Positions 63,225-64,000 of a stretch of DNA of 64,000 bases are shown here, in pieces. The notes under the pieces were generated by a model that saw only the letters and a list, made by a program, of their open reading frames with translations, was not told where the DNA came from and searched no databases. The translations under genes and the position numbers were made by a program. Location: positions 185,788-249,787 of the forward strand of contig CAJURM010000002.1 of NCBI GenBank assembly GCA_910589025.1. The letters run 5' to 3'. Source of the stretch: an uncultured Odoribacter sp. Lineage in GTDB: Bacteria; Bacteroidota; Bacteroidia; Bacteroidales; Marinifilaceae. Within the stretch, counting starts at the first letter, position 1. Every line of letters starts with the position of its first letter.

Positions 63225-63998
63225 TTATTTTGCCGGACTGATTCGTACTTGTCCGTTTCCCGTATTTCCTGTCATAGTTCCCGTTCCCGTCAAATTCGGC
63301 ATGCCGACATACTCGCCTTTTGCTGTGGTCCACTGGTATCCCGCACCGTCAATCATGACCGTATTTGTGAAATACAAACCGGAATAATGAATGGATTGCC
63401 CGGTGTGAGTTCCTGAACTATTTATTGCATTACAACCGTTATGCCCGGAAATAAAGGAAGAACCGCCGAATGCACCTCGACCGAGACTCCATTGTATTAT
63501 AAGTGATCCATTTGTATGTCCTCCATAATAACCGCCGCCACCACCGCCGCCGCCAGCTTGGTCATTTATTCCGGTGGTACCAATTCCGGGAGTTGAATTA
63601 AATGTTCCACTACCACCCGGACCTCCATTACAAGAACTCCATCCTCCGGCGCCACCACCGCCACCTGCTACCATAATTCGAGACCTCAAAGAAGTAATAA
63701 CGCTCCATGTTCCCCCTTCCAAACGGATGTCCGAAGCGCCACCACCGGAACCACCATTTTCAGCACCGCCATAGGTGTCTGCTCCACCTATCGCACCGCC
63801 GTTCCAACTCGTTCTACGTGAATTACCATCATTTCCGGCTTGTCCGACATAAGCATATAATATGGTGCTTTGATTTAGTCCTATTGAACCTACTACGTAA
63901 GCTCCGTATCCTCCTCTTGAGTTACCGTAGCCATTTCCTCCTCTCGCCCCCCAACACTCCATTTTGTACTTTCCTGCGGCTAATGTAATCGACTGCTG
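63225..63998 (-). CDS. glycine-rich domain protein (5' partial, cut by window edge)
   Basis: The frame is open to the right edge, so the N-terminal part is missing. The visible 257 residues are about one-third Gly, with runs such as GGAENGGSGGGASDIR and GGGGGGGYYGG, after SITLAAGKYKMECWGARGGNG, the start of the glycine-rich receptor-like domain that precedes such repeats. The C-terminus ends GNGQVRISPAK. These domains occur on surface proteins of Bacteroidota and phages. A role in adhesion is a guess. An ATG at 63962 is internal rather than the true start. Confidence 0.75.
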   Translation of the reverse strand, partial: QQSITLAAGKYKMECWGARGGNGYGNSRGGYGAYVVGSIGLNQSTILYAYVGQAGNDGNSRRTSWNGGAIGGADTYGGAENGGSGGGASDIRLEGGTWSVITSLRSRIMVAGGGGGAGGWSSCNGGPGGSGTFNSTPGIGTTGINDQAGGGGGGGGYYGGHTNGSLIIQWSLGRGAFGGSSFISGHNGCNAINSSGTHTGQSIHYSGLYFTNTVMIDGAGYQWTTAKGEYVGMPNLTGTGTMTGNTGNGQVRISPAK

Positions 63999-64000
63999 CC

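Overview
The window is a stretch of a Bacteroidales chromosome. The evidence is a SusC/SusD pair, gldD and gldE, a full Bat aerotolerance operon, promoters of the Bacteroidota type (TAnnTTTG just upstream of many genes) and few Shine-Dalgarno sites. The combination of a trimeric [FeFe] hydrogenase with a heterodisulfide-reductase-like operon suggests an anaerobic gut genus such as Odoribacter or a relative. That genus guess is inference and is not proven here. Nearly all genes are ordinary chromosomal ones; no rRNA, tRNA, CRISPR array or phage was found.

Layout. 1-5.2 kb: the end of a ferredoxin-type protein, an M3 peptidase (dcp), cmk, ispH and pfkA. 5.5-17.3 kb: priA, a small membrane protein, then the Bat operon (moxR, a DUF58 protein, a membrane-anchored accessory protein, batA, batB, batC, batD, batE). 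17.4-19.1 kb: dnaX, with an 11-A run that separates a gamma-length frame from a tau extension. 19.1-24.1 kb (minus strand): an SDR oxidoreductase and the hydrogenase genes hydB-hydA-hydC. 24.1-30.0 kb: a self-contained SusC/SusD module. It is bounded by two identical 36-bp hairpin repeats and two terminators. Its only recognisable promoter lies between 22-bp inverted repeats, so it looks like an invertible (phase-variable) promoter. 30.1-42.1 kb: a Usp-like protein, a gluzincin/beta-propeller/barrel protein, a ligA with extra HhH units, clpC, two regulators and an alkaline-phosphatase-fold protein that has lost most metal ligands. 42.1-51.6 kb: gldD-gldE-ssb, HU with a tiny basic ribosomal-type protein behind a perfect Shine-Dalgarno, RNase G, a DsbD-type reductase, an M15-like lipoprotein, ychF and ndk. 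51.7-56.6 kb (minus strand): five genes of an Hdr/Qmo-like redox complex. 56.9-62.9 kb: rubrerythrin, an OmpA/propeller protein, birA and a transglutaminase-like lipoprotein. The right edge cuts a glycine-rich surface protein.

Together the genes suggest an oxygen-sensitive fermenter that disposes of electrons through a bifurcating hydrogenase and a membrane Hdr-like complex, has oxygen-defence genes (Bat, rubrerythrin), and may switch one outer-membrane uptake system on and off. The most novel points are the candidate invertible promoter and its repeat-bounded cassette, the dnaX slippage site, the triplicated HhH region of LigA, and the pseudo-phosphatase.
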